A stretch of DNA of 64,000 nucleotides from Syntrophaceae bacterium (lineage in GTDB: Bacteria; Desulfobacterota; Syntrophia; Syntrophales; PHBD01): NCBI GenBank assembly GCA_013177825.1, contig JABLXX010000006.1, positions 186,001 to 250,000 of the forward strand, given 5' to 3'. This document shows, piece by piece, positions 41,441 through 50,594 of this stretch (positions within the stretch are counted from its first letter, which is position 1; each line of letters starts with the position of its first letter). A model generated the notes under the pieces. The model worked only from the letters and a program-made list of their open reading frames with translations. It was not told the DNA's origin and made no database searches. A program made the translations under genes and the position numbers.

Positions 41441-42342
41441 GCGGCATACCGGACGACTTTTCCTCCTATCTGAAGTCCCGGAAGGAACTTGTGGACAGCG
41501 CCCTGAACCGCTATCTCCCCGCCGAGGGTCTCTATCCGCCGGAGATTTATACGGCCATGCGTTACAGCCTGTTCGCCGGCGGCAAACGGCTCCGTCCCAT
41601 CCTCTGCATCGCCTCGGCGGAGGCCCTGGGAGGTCTCCTGGAAGACATCCTCCCGGCCGCCTGCGCCATCGAGATGATCCATACGTATTCGCTCATCCAC
41701 GATGACCTGCCCGCCATGGACAACGACGATTTCCGGCGTGGTGTCCCGACGAATCACAAGGTCTTCGGCGAAGGCGTGGCCGTTCTGGCGGGGGACGCCC
41801 TCCTGACCGAGGCGTTCCGCCTCCTGACGGACCCTGCTGTCATCTGCTCCGTCGAGCCCGGCCGGGTGGTCCGGATTGTTCACGAGATTGCCACGGCGGC
41901 CGGCGCCGGCGGCATGGTGGGCGGCCAGGTGGTGGACATCCTGTCGGAAGGGCGGCCTTCCGATTATGACACACTCCTTTTCATCCACAGCGGCAAAACC
42001 GGCCGGATGATCCTCGCCTCGCTCCGGACGGGGGTGATCCTGGCAGACGGCCGGGAAGAGGAGCTGGAGGCCGTCTCGGAATACGGCCGGCACATCGGCC
42101 TTGCTTTTCAGATCGCCGACGACATCCTGAATGTCGAAGGGGATCCCTCTCTCCTGGGGAAGGGAACGGGAAGCGACGCCGCCCGCCGGAAGGTCACTTT
42201 CCCGGCCCTGCTCGGTCTGGAAGAGTCGAGGGCCATGGCCCGGCAGAGCATCGAGGCGGCCCTGGAGGGCATCGCCTGCCTGGACGGCCGCGCCGAGCCC
42301 CTCCGCCGGATCGCCCACTACATCCTCGAACGAAAATCCTGA
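41437..42342 (+). CDS. ispA: Polyprenyl (geranyl/farnesyl) diphosphate synthase
   Basis: 301 residues. The first aspartate-rich motif is in IHDDLPAMDND (about residues 87-97) and the second in AFQIADDILNVEGD (about 225-238). AGGKRLRPILCIASAEALGG is the substrate-binding region. These are short-chain trans-prenyl synthases that join IPP to DMAPP or GPP; the residues before the first motif (MIHTYSLIHDD) fit a farnesyl-type product. Sits between xseB and dxs. Confidence 0.93.
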   Translation: MSGIPDDFSSYLKSRKELVDSALNRYLPAEGLYPPEIYTAMRYSLFAGGKRLRPILCIASAEALGGLLEDILPAACAIEMIHTYSLIHDDLPAMDNDDFRRGVPTNHKVFGEGVAVLAGDALLTEAFRLLTDPAVICSVEPGRVVRIVHEIATAAGAGGMVGGQVVDILSEGRPSDYDTLLFIHSGKTGRMILASLRTGVILADGREEELEAVSEYGRHIGLAFQIADDILNVEGDPSLLGKGTGSDAARRKVTFPALLGLEESRAMARQSIEAALEGIACLDGRAEPLRRIAHYILERKS

Positions 42343-42353
42343 CAAACGATCTT

Positions 42354-44267
42354 ATGGCAGCCAAAGAAGAGAAACCGACGTCCCGAATCGTATCCCTCGA
42401 AGAGATCAACTCGCCGGCCGACATCCGCGGCCTCGATGTTTCTCAACTGAACCACCTGGCAGAGGAAATCCGGACCCTCATCATCCGGACCGTCTCCGTC
42501 TGCGGGGGTCATCTGGCCTCCTCGCTCGGTTCGGTGGAGTTGACCCTGGCCATTCATCACGTCTTCGACACCCCACGGGACAAGCTCGTCTGGGACGTGG
42601 GACACCAGGCCTATGCCCACAAGATCATCACGGAGCGGCGGGACCGCTTCTCCACCCTGCGCCGCCGGGGGGGCATCAGCGGTTTCCCGAAGCGGGAGGA
42701 GAGTCCTTACGACGTGTTCGACGTCGGCCACAGCGGGACGTCGATTTCCGCCGCCACCGGCATTGCCGAGGCAAAATGCCTCCGAGGAGAGGCCTTCAAG
42801 GTGATCGCCGTCATCGGCGACGGCTCCATGACCTCCGGCATGGCATACGAGGGGCTGAACTGGGCTGGAGACCGGAAAAAGGACCTGATCATCATCCTCA
42901 ACGACAATGAGATGTCCATCTCTCCCAACGTGGGGGCCCTTTCATCCTACCTGAACCGGATGATGACGGGTCAGCGGGCCATGAAGATCCGTTCCGAGGT
43001 GAAGAGCTTCTTTCGGACCCTCCCGGGCATCGGCGAGCAGATGCTGAAGTTCTCCCGACAGGCCGAAGAAGCCCTGAAGGGCTTCATCGTCCCCGGAGCC
43101 CTGTTCGAAGACCTGGGCTTTACCTACGTCGGCCCCCTGGAGGGACACCGTCTGGATCACCTCGTCAAGAACCTGCAGAATGTCAGGGAGATGCCCGGAC
43201 CCATCCTGGTCCATGTGGTGACCCGGAAGGGCAAGGGATACGCCCCCGCCGAATCCAGGCCACTGCAGTTCCACGGAATCGGTCCCTTCTGCATCGAGAC
43301 GGGGGAACCCCTCACGTCTGCCGACGGGCGGATCTCCTATTCCCGGATGTTCGGAAACACCCTCGTCAGGCTGGCCGAACAGGATCCCCGGATCGTGGCC
43401 GTCACCGCCGCCATGTGCGAGGGAACCGGCCTCGACGCGTTCGCCCGGCAGTTTCCGACCCGTTTCTTCGACGTCGGCATCGCCGAGCAGCACGCCGTCA
43501 CCTTCGCCGCCGGCCTGGCGACGGAGGGGGTAATCCCTGTCGTAGCCATTTATTCGACATTCATGCAGCGCTCCTACGACCAGATTCTCCACGACGTCTG
43601 CCTGCAGAAGCTTCCCGTCGTTCTGGCCCTGGACCGGGGCGGCTTCGTGGGAGACGACGGGCCCACCCATCACGGCCTCTTCGACTTCTCCTACCTGCGC
43701 TCCATTCCCAACATGACCGTCCTGGCCCCGAAGGACGAAAACGAATTCCAGCACATGCTGAAGACCGCCGTGGAATGGGGCGCCCCGATCGCAATCCGCT
43801 ACCCCCGGGGCTCCGTGGCGGGGGTCCCCCTGGACGACGATCTGCGGGTCCTTCCCGCGGGCTGCGGGGAAATCCTGCGCGAGGGGAAAGACCTGGCCAT
43901 CGTGGCCATCGGCGCGACAGTCCTGCCGGCCCTGGCGGCGGCGGAACGGCTTCGGGAAGAGGGAATCGAGGCCCGGGTGGTCAACGCCCGATCCGTCAAG
44001 CCTCTGGATGCGGGGCTGTTGTGTGAATCCGCCGCCCGGACCGGGAAAGTGCTTACCGTCGAGGAAAATGTCCTCATGGGCGGCTTCGGCAGCGCCGTCC
44101 TGGAGCTTTTCCAGGAAAAAGGAATCCGAAACGTCACCGTCGTGCGCCTCGGGGTCCCCGATACGTTTGTCGAGCAGGCCACCATGGCGGAGCTGAGGAG
44201 CCTTTACAGGGTCGACGAAGAGGGGATTCTTCGGGCGGCCCGATCCCTGGCCCGCTCCGGCGGCTGA
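42354..44267 (+). CDS. dxs: 1-deoxy-D-xylulose-5-phosphate synthase
   Basis: 637 residues. TPP-binding regions are visible: GGHLASSLGSVELTLAIHHV, WDVGHQAYAHKI, VIGDGSMTSGMAYEGLNWAG and NDNEMSISPNVGA, then a transketolase-type pyrimidine domain (FFDVGIAEQHAVTFAAGLA) and C-terminal domain. It condenses pyruvate with glyceraldehyde 3-phosphate, the first step of the MEP isoprenoid pathway. Normal full length. Only a weak ribosome site precedes the ATG, 11 bp after ispA. Confidence 0.97.
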   Translation: MAAKEEKPTSRIVSLEEINSPADIRGLDVSQLNHLAEEIRTLIIRTVSVCGGHLASSLGSVELTLAIHHVFDTPRDKLVWDVGHQAYAHKIITERRDRFSTLRRRGGISGFPKREESPYDVFDVGHSGTSISAATGIAEAKCLRGEAFKVIAVIGDGSMTSGMAYEGLNWAGDRKKDLIIILNDNEMSISPNVGALSSYLNRMMTGQRAMKIRSEVKSFFRTLPGIGEQMLKFSRQAEEALKGFIVPGALFEDLGFTYVGPLEGHRLDHLVKNLQNVREMPGPILVHVVTRKGKGYAPAESRPLQFHGIGPFCIETGEPLTSADGRISYSRMFGNTLVRLAEQDPRIVAVTAAMCEGTGLDAFARQFPTRFFDVGIAEQHAVTFAAGLATEGVIPVVAIYSTFMQRSYDQILHDVCLQKLPVVLALDRGGFVGDDGPTHHGLFDFSYLRSIPNMTVLAPKDENEFQHMLKTAVEWGAPIAIRYPRGSVAGVPLDDDLRVLPAGCGEILREGKDLAIVAIGATVLPALAAAERLREEGIEARVVNARSVKPLDAGLLCESAARTGKVLTVEENVLMGGFGSAVLELFQEKGIRNVTVVRLGVPDTFVEQATMAELRSLYRVDEEGILRAARSLARSGG

Positions 44268-44287
44268 TTTCCTTCCGGCAGGCAGCC

Positions 44288-45103
44288 ATGAAAAAAGAAA
44301 AAAAGCCCAGAGTGCGTCTGGATGCGCTTCTCGTCGAACGGGGGTTCTGCACCAGCCGCGAACGAGCCCGGGCCCTGATCCTGGCTGGGGCTGTCCTGGT
44401 GGAGGAAATGCCGACGGACAAGCCCGGCTCCTTCCTGTCTCCCGACGCCGTCGTCCGCCTCCGGACCGCCGACCATCCTTACGTGAGCCGCGGAGGGGTG
44501 AAGCTCCAGGGCGCCCTCGAAACGTTTTCCCTCTCCGTCCGGGATATGATCTGCCTCGACGTGGGGGCCTCCACCGGCGGGTTCACCGATTGCCTCCTCC
44601 AGGCGGGAGCCCGGAAAGTCTACGCCCTGGATGTGGGCTATGGACAGCTGGCCTGGAAACTCCGGCAGGACCCGCGAGTCGTGCCCGTTGAGCGAACGAA
44701 CATACGGCTCTACAACGGCGGGGACCTGGAAGGACCGGTCGATCTGATCACCATCGACGCCTCTTTCATTTCCCTGAAGCTGGTCATCCCGGCGGCGCTG
44801 CGCTGGCTGAAACCCGGAGGCATCCTCCTGGCCCTGATCAAGCCCCAGTTTGAAGCGGGCAGGGAACGGGTCGGAAAGGGCGGCGTCATCCGGGACCCCG
44901 TCACCCACCGGGAGGTCGTGGAGGAAACGGAACGGTTCTGTCGTGGCGAGGGCCTCGCCGTCCGGGGGACCTGCGAATCGTCCCTCCCGGGCCCCGCCGG
45001 AAACCGCGAGTTTTTTATCCTTGCGGCAGCCCCTCCGCCGGCGGTCGGGGCGGAGCCGGAGGAAGCCATGGAGAACGGCGGCAGGACGCCGAAAGAGTCA
45101 TGA
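44288..45103 (+). CDS. TlyA-family rRNA 2'-O-methyltransferase (hemolysin-like)
   Basis: 271 residues. An S4 RNA-binding domain (about 1-65, RVRLDALLVERGFCTSRERA) is followed by an FtsJ-type methyltransferase with LDVGASTGGFTDCLLQAGAR for SAM binding, and DLITIDASFISLKLVIPAAL. In mycobacteria TlyA methylates 16S and 23S rRNA. The stop overlaps the ispH start (ATGA). The co-location with dxs and ispH is common in bacteria. Confidence 0.9.
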   Translation: MKKEKKPRVRLDALLVERGFCTSRERARALILAGAVLVEEMPTDKPGSFLSPDAVVRLRTADHPYVSRGGVKLQGALETFSLSVRDMICLDVGASTGGFTDCLLQAGARKVYALDVGYGQLAWKLRQDPRVVPVERTNIRLYNGGDLEGPVDLITIDASFISLKLVIPAALRWLKPGGILLALIKPQFEAGRERVGKGGVIRDPVTHREVVEETERFCRGEGLAVRGTCESSLPGPAGNREFFILAAAPPPAVGAEPEEAMENGGRTPKES

Positions 45104-46842
45104 GCGTTAGACTGGCGAAAACCGCCGGCTTCTGCATGGGCGTCAAACGGGCCGTGGACATGGTCCTCGACATGCCCGTTCCCCAGGGCAAGGTCCATTT
45201 TTACACGTACGGCCCCCTCATCCACAATCCCCAGACCGTTGAACTGCTCGAGAAGAGAGGGTTTCAGCCCATCCGGACGATCGAGGAGATCCAGGAGCCC
45301 CGGGAAGGGGCCACCCTCATTCTCCGCGCCCACGGCATCTCGCCGGAGGAGAGACGAAGGATCAAGGAATCGGGCCTGAAAATCGTCGACGCCACCTGCC
45401 CCAAAGTAGGCCACGTCCAGGCGATCATCAAGAAACACGCCTCCCGGGACTACGACATCCTCCTCATCGGGGACCCCCATCATCCGGAGGTGAACGGGCT
45501 CCTGGGATTCGCCGGCGAGCGGGGCATCGTCGTCCAGAGCGAAGAAGAGGTGGCCTCCCTGCCGGATCTCCGCAAGGTGTGCGTCGTCGCCCAGACGACC
45601 CAGAGCCTGGACACCTTCCACCGGATCGTCCGCCGGGTCCAGGACCGCTTCCCCGAGACGCTCGTATTCGATACCATCTGCAATTCCACGGAGGAACGGC
45701 AGCGGGAGATCCAGACCATGGCCGCCGAGGTGGACGCCTTCTTCATCGTCGGCGGCCGGAACAGCGCCAACACCCTGCGCCTGGCGGCCCTGGCCTCCCA
45801 GACGGGAACACCGACCTTCCATATCGAAACGGCGGATGAACTGGCGGGAATCGACCTCGCCCGTTACGACCGGATCGGCGTGTCCGCCGGCGCCTCCACG
45901 CCGAACTGGATCATCGACCGGGTCGTGGAAAGCCTCCGGAAGGAACAGGACCGCCGCAAGGGTCTGCTGCGCAGCCTGTTCCAGGGATGGATTCTCCTGG
46001 TCAAGACAGACGTCTTCTCCTCTCTCGGCGCCGGAATCCTGACCCTGGCCTGCCTGCTCCTGCAGGGACGTCCCCCGGAACTCCTTCCCGTCTGGACGGC
46101 GGCTCTTTACGTCTATGCGATGCACACCCTCAACCGGGTCCTCGACACCCGCACCAGCTCCATCCTGGGAACGTTCCGGGAGGCCTCCTACCGTCGCCAT
46201 CGCCGCCTCTACGGACAGCTTGGCTTCGCCTCCATGGTCCTCGCCCTGGTGGGAGCCCTTCTGGCGGGAACATCCTCTTTCCTGTTCCTCCTGACCCTTT
46301 CCGTTTTCGGAATGCTCTACAACGTCCGCATCTGGCCCAACCGATGGCGGTTCGAAACGTTCCGGGACATCCCGGGATCGAAAAACGTCTCCATGGCGAC
46401 AGCCTGGGCCGCCGTCACGGCCATTCTGCCGACCCTCCGGGACGGGCTTTCCCTGGAACCGGGATGGATCGTTTCCTTCCTGTTCGTCTTTGCCCTGGTC
46501 GTGGTCCGCTCGGCCCTTTCGGACCTGCAGGACCTGCAGAGCGACCGGCTTCTGGGACGGGAAACGATTCCCGTCGTGATCGGACAGGAAATGACCCAGA
46601 AGCTTCTGAACTCTTTCTCCTTTTTGCTGATATTGCTCCTCGTCGCGGCCGCGGCCGCGGGTTGGGTGACCCCCTTCGCCTGGCTCCTCGTATCCTGTCC
46701 CTTTTACCTGTGGATTTGTTTCCGCCTTTGTGATAGAAGGTCCGGACTTTCCGGTGTAGTTCTGGAGGGTTTGCTGGAAACGGGCTATTTCATTGCGGGT
46801 TTGGCCGCCCTGCTTTGGCTGGGGATCGGCCGGTCTGTCTGA
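45100..46842 (+). CDS. ispH: IspH (HMBPP reductase) fused to UbiA-like prenyltransferase
   Basis: 580 residues, about twice the length of normal IspH. Residues 1-285 are a complete IspH with the three cluster cysteines Cys12 (GFCMGVKRA), Cys100 (DATCPKVGH) and Cys194 (TICNSTEER). Residues 295-580 have about eight hydrophobic segments and UbiA-type motifs: NRVLDTRTSS (345-354) and DLQDLQSDRLLGRETIP. IspH makes IPP and DMAPP from HMBPP; the UbiA domain would transfer a prenyl chain to an acceptor in the membrane. Acceptor unknown. The first UbiA motif has Ser in place of its last Asp, so activity needs testing. Confidence 0.9.
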   Translation: MSVRLAKTAGFCMGVKRAVDMVLDMPVPQGKVHFYTYGPLIHNPQTVELLEKRGFQPIRTIEEIQEPREGATLILRAHGISPEERRRIKESGLKIVDATCPKVGHVQAIIKKHASRDYDILLIGDPHHPEVNGLLGFAGERGIVVQSEEEVASLPDLRKVCVVAQTTQSLDTFHRIVRRVQDRFPETLVFDTICNSTEERQREIQTMAAEVDAFFIVGGRNSANTLRLAALASQTGTPTFHIETADELAGIDLARYDRIGVSAGASTPNWIIDRVVESLRKEQDRRKGLLRSLFQGWILLVKTDVFSSLGAGILTLACLLLQGRPPELLPVWTAALYVYAMHTLNRVLDTRTSSILGTFREASYRRHRRLYGQLGFASMVLALVGALLAGTSSFLFLLTLSVFGMLYNVRIWPNRWRFETFRDIPGSKNVSMATAWAAVTAILPTLRDGLSLEPGWIVSFLFVFALVVVRSALSDLQDLQSDRLLGRETIPVVIGQEMTQKLLNSFSFLLILLLVAAAAAGWVTPFAWLLVSCPFYLWICFRLCDRRSGLSGVVLEGLLETGYFIAGLAALLWLGIGRSV

Positions 46843-46865
46843 CATGGAATCGTGGAGGAACAATC

Positions 46866-47453
46866 ATGAAAAAAACCGCCGGAGTCGTATGGGTGCTGTT
46901 CCTGGTTCTCCTGCTTGCCGGATGCGGCGGACTCCGTTATTCCCAGGTTGCCCCTGACGCCAAGGATTTCCATCCCCAGCGGATCGGCGTCCTGCCTGTC
47001 GAAACGGGGCCGTACGAAGAAGCCCGGGGAACCGCGGATTCGGTCATCGCCGCCGTCCTGGTGAACAAGAAGTGGTTCGCCGACGTGGTGGCCGCAGAGT
47101 CCATCAACCGGCAGATCCAGTCCAATGACGAACTCCGCAAGGTCGTCCTGGAATATCTGACCAAACTACGAACGGTGAACTTCTCCGATCCCGCGCTGAG
47201 CCGCCGCATTGGGGAACTGTGCCGGGTGGACGCCTTCCTGGTGGTCAACGTGGATTATTGGAATTACACAACGGAAGGCGAGAAGAAAATCGGAAAAGTG
47301 GGCCTGGGTGTAAAGATGGTGGAGGCCTCCACCGGAAAGATCATGTGGAAGGCGGGACATCATGAGGCTTCCAGATATTATCTTATCAAGCCGGACCTGA
47401 AAGACGTGGCGGAAAGCCTGTTCAAGACCATGATCGGTGAGATGCCCCACTGA
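46866..47453 (+). CDS. Putative lipoprotein (DUF799/GNA1162-like pattern)
   Basis: 195 residues from the ATG at 46866. Signal peptide with lipobox LLAGC (VLFLVLLLAGCGG) and a mature domain with RIGVLPVETGPYEEARGTAD, CRVDAFLVVNVDYWNYTTEG and STGKIMWKAGH. This pattern, an alpha/beta domain that assesses a target gene list of envelope lipoproteins such as GNA1162, is recognised only loosely. Likely attached to the outer membrane. Function unknown. Between ispH and nfu. Confidence 0.6.
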   Translation: MKKTAGVVWVLFLVLLLAGCGGLRYSQVAPDAKDFHPQRIGVLPVETGPYEEARGTADSVIAAVLVNKKWFADVVAAESINRQIQSNDELRKVVLEYLTKLRTVNFSDPALSRRIGELCRVDAFLVVNVDYWNYTTEGEKKIGKVGLGVKMVEASTGKIMWKAGHHEASRYYLIKPDLKDVAESLFKTMIGEMPH

Positions 47454-47478
47454 CGAGCGCCGCGGGCGGGAGGATGCC

Positions 47479-47944
<466 letters not shown>

Positions 47945-48072
47945 CGGACAAACGTCCGGACGGAAGGGAATAGGGGAAGCCACCGGCCCCTCCGGCCCGG
48001 TTGTTTCCCCTCTCGTATTTTCAGGCCGTCATCCGGCGGAGCGGTCAGGCTTTCTCCTGGCGGGAGTCCTCC

Positions 48073-48765
48073 ATGGGGCCCTTCATCACCTTTGAAGGCA
48101 TCGAGGGATCGGGAAAGAGCACCCAGATCCAACTGGCCGCACAATACCTTGAGGAACGGGGAATCCGGACACGGGTCACCGGCGAGCCCGGAGGAACGGC
48201 TCTGGGCATCAGGATCCGGGAGCTGCTCCTGAACCGGGGTCCCGTTGAAATCGGAGCCGAGTCGGAGTTGTTCCTTTTCGCCGCCGCCCGGAGCCAGCAC
48301 GTGCAGGTGCTGCTGCCGGCCCTTCGGGAAGGCTGCTGGGTCCTCTGTGACCGTTTCTCCGACGCCACGGTTGCCTACCAGGGATTCGGACGCGGGCTGG
48401 ACATCTCGTTCGTCCGGAATGTAAACGCCTTTGCCGGCGGCGGCCTGGTTCCCCGGCTTACCATCCTGGTCGACCTGCCCGTCGAGACAGGCCTGAACCG
48501 GGCCTTCGCCCGTGCGGCCAGGCAGTCCGGCCCCGCGGAAGACCGTTTCGAGCACGAAGAGCTGGCTTTTCACAAACGGGTCCGCTCCGGGTATCTCGAA
48601 ATGGCCCGGCAGGAACCGGGACGCTTCCGGGTGATCGATGGCGGCCGGACCATTCAGGAAATTCATCGGGAGGTCTGCACACATCTGGACGCCCTCCTCC
48701 CGAATGCAGGAGATCCATGCCCTTCCGGGACATCTGCGGCCATGAAAAACCCATCGCCATCCTGA
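48073..48765 (+). CDS. tmk: Thymidylate kinase
   Basis: 230 residues from the ATG at 48073 (MGPFITFEGIEGSGKSTQIQ), with the P-loop GIEGSGKST. TGEPGGTALGIRIRELLLN, CDRFSDATVAYQGFGRGLD and LVDLPVETGLNRAFARA follow the family. It phosphorylates dTMP to dTDP. The 3' end overlaps holB by 49 bp, and the last 16 or so residues are therefore unusual. First gene of tmk-holB-ricT-metG. Confidence 0.95.
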   Translation: MGPFITFEGIEGSGKSTQIQLAAQYLEERGIRTRVTGEPGGTALGIRIRELLLNRGPVEIGAESELFLFAAARSQHVQVLLPALREGCWVLCDRFSDATVAYQGFGRGLDISFVRNVNAFAGGGLVPRLTILVDLPVETGLNRAFARAARQSGPAEDRFEHEELAFHKRVRSGYLEMARQEPGRFRVIDGGRTIQEIHREVCTHLDALLPNAGDPCPSGTSAAMKNPSPS

Positions 48766-49700
48766 AGCGGGCCCTTGCCTCCGGCAGGATCGCCCATGCC
48801 TACCTTTTCCGGGGCATGGAGGGCATCGGGAAGCGAACCGTGGCGGAAACCTTCGCCAAAGCCCTCAATTGTACCCGGATGGAAGACGACGCCTGCGGCG
48901 ACTGCCCCTCCTGCCGAAAATTCGACAGCGGGAACCATGCCGATGTCGTCACCATCCGTCCGGTGGGTCCCTTCATCCGCATCGGCGATATCCGCACCCT
49001 CCAGGATCAGATGGGATTCCGCCCCCTCGAAGGAGGACGTCGGGTCTTTCTTGTCATGGAAGCGGACCGGATGAACGAGCCGGCGGCAAACGCCCTGCTC
49101 AAGACCCTGGAGGAACCGTCCTCCCGGAATCACCTGATCCTCGTCACGAGCCGGCCCCACCGTCTCCCCTCCACCATTTTGTCCCGGTGCCAGCACCTCC
49201 CATTCAACCCTTTACAAACGGAGGCGATTGCCCTATTCTTGCGCGAACATATGGATTTTTCAGAGGCCCAGGCGGCGACGCTGGCCTCCTCCGCGGGCGG
49301 CAGCATCGGCCGGGCACTGGAAATGGCCCGGGAAGATGACATCAAGGTCCGCGACGGACTCATGGATGCCGTTGCCGGGACCCTTCAGAATCGTACCTCC
49401 CCGCTGCGCACGACCCTTCCGGCCTCGCTGGGAAAAGAGCGGGAGGAAGTTCTCCGGCGCCTGGAGATGGTCCGACTGTTCCTCAGGGACCTGATCGTGT
49501 GGAAAGAAACGGGGCGCCGCGACCTTCTCCTGTACGGCGACCGCCTGGACCTGATCGGCCCCCTCTCGGAGACGCTTTCGGGCCGGGAGCTCCTCGCAAG
49601 GCTGGACGCTGTGAGCAGGACCCAACGGGCCGTGGAACAGAACGCGAACCGCCCCCTCGTTCTGGAAGCGATGATCCTTCAGTGGTCCGGGGCGGCCTGA
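48717..49700 (+). CDS. holB: DNA polymerase III delta prime subunit
   Basis: 327 residues. The clamp-loader text PFRDICGHEKPIAILKRALA, FRGMEGIGKRTVAETFAKAL, the zinc-binding CGDCPSCRKF, and KTLEEPSSRNHLILVTSRPH and ILSRCQHLPF is typical of HolB. It is part of the clamp loader that opens the sliding clamp. The Walker A is slightly altered (GMEGIGKRT), as is common in delta prime. Confidence 0.92.
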   Translation: MPFRDICGHEKPIAILKRALASGRIAHAYLFRGMEGIGKRTVAETFAKALNCTRMEDDACGDCPSCRKFDSGNHADVVTIRPVGPFIRIGDIRTLQDQMGFRPLEGGRRVFLVMEADRMNEPAANALLKTLEEPSSRNHLILVTSRPHRLPSTILSRCQHLPFNPLQTEAIALFLREHMDFSEAQAATLASSAGGSIGRALEMAREDDIKVRDGLMDAVAGTLQNRTSPLRTTLPASLGKEREEVLRRLEMVRLFLRDLIVWKETGRRDLLLYGDRLDLIGPLSETLSGRELLARLDAVSRTQRAVEQNANRPLVLEAMILQWSGAA

Positions 49701-49725
49701 AGAACGGTTTCAGAAAGTGAATGTC

Positions 49726-50535
49726 ATGGAAGAAGCAGCAGCCGAACCCCGGATTGTCGGTGTACGATTCCGGAAGGAAGGCAAGACATACCTCTTTGAC
49801 GCCGCCGGACTGTCCCTCAACCGGGATGATGCCGTCGTGGTGGACACGGAGTTCGGTCCGGCCCTCGGACTGGTGGCGACGACCTCCAGCATGATCCCTC
49901 TGGTCGAACCGCCGACGGCCCTGAAAAAAGTACTCCGGCTGGCGACGGACGATGACCTGCAGGTCCGGATGGATCTGCAGCGGTTCGAGCAGGAGTGCCA
50001 CCAGTTCTGCAAGGAGCGGATTGCCGAGCGGGCCCTGCCCATGAAGCTCATCGAGGCGGAATGCCTCTTTGACCGGAGCAAGGTGATCTTCTACTTTACC
50101 GCCGAAAACCGGGTGGATTTCCGGGAACTTGTCAAGGATCTCGTCCAGCGTTTCCGGATCCGCATCGAGCTCCGCCAGATCGGAGCGAGACAGGAAACGC
50201 GTCTGATCAAGGGAATGGGCATCTGCGGGCGGGAGGTCTGCTGCGCGGGATTCCTTTCCAATCTGGATCGGGTTACCGTCAAGATGGCCAAGGAGCAGGG
50301 CATGTCGCTCAACCCGGAAAAGATCTCCGGGCTTTGCGGGCGGCTCATGTGCTGCCTGGCTTATGAATACGACAGCTATGCGGAGAGAAAGAAAAAACTG
50401 CCCAAGTGCGGCAAGATCGTCCAGACCGAAGGGGGCCCCGGCAAGGTCGTCCGGCAGAACGTTCTCAAGGGGGACGTCATGGTCCAGCTGGAAGACGGGA
50501 AGGAAGTGACCCTGAGCATCAAGGACAACGATTAG
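49726..50535 (+). CDS. PSP1-domain regulator (RicT/YaaT-like)
   Basis: 269 residues from the ATG at 49726; a GTG at 49717 would add three residues. The PSP1 domain spans about 30-200 (VVVDTEFGPALGLVATT, FYFTAENRVDFRELVKDLVQ), and CGREVCCAGFLSN and GLCGRLMCCLAYEYDSY supply the conserved cysteines that hold iron-sulphur in the RicAFT complex of Bacillus. In Bacillus this family affects RNA maturation; its role in Gram-negatives is unclear. The position between holB and metG is conserved in many bacteria. Confidence 0.85.
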   Translation: MEEAAAEPRIVGVRFRKEGKTYLFDAAGLSLNRDDAVVVDTEFGPALGLVATTSSMIPLVEPPTALKKVLRLATDDDLQVRMDLQRFEQECHQFCKERIAERALPMKLIEAECLFDRSKVIFYFTAENRVDFRELVKDLVQRFRIRIELRQIGARQETRLIKGMGICGREVCCAGFLSNLDRVTVKMAKEQGMSLNPEKISGLCGRLMCCLAYEYDSYAERKKKLPKCGKIVQTEGGPGKVVRQNVLKGDVMVQLEDGKEVTLSIKDND

Positions 50536-50594
50536 CGGACTGCCGGAAAAGCCCGCCCAACGACGTTTCGAGCAACCTGTCAGAGGAATCGCAC

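Noticed and set aside
44710-46863. A minus-strand open frame of about 717 codons opposite ispH-ubiA and tlyA
   Set aside because: It is an antisense shadow typical of GC-rich DNA; the plus-strand genes have conserved motifs and coupled overlaps.
49081-49100. GGCAAAC-like text that might belong to a GEMM riboswitch
   Set aside because: It lies within the holB coding sequence and lacks the surrounding conserved stems.
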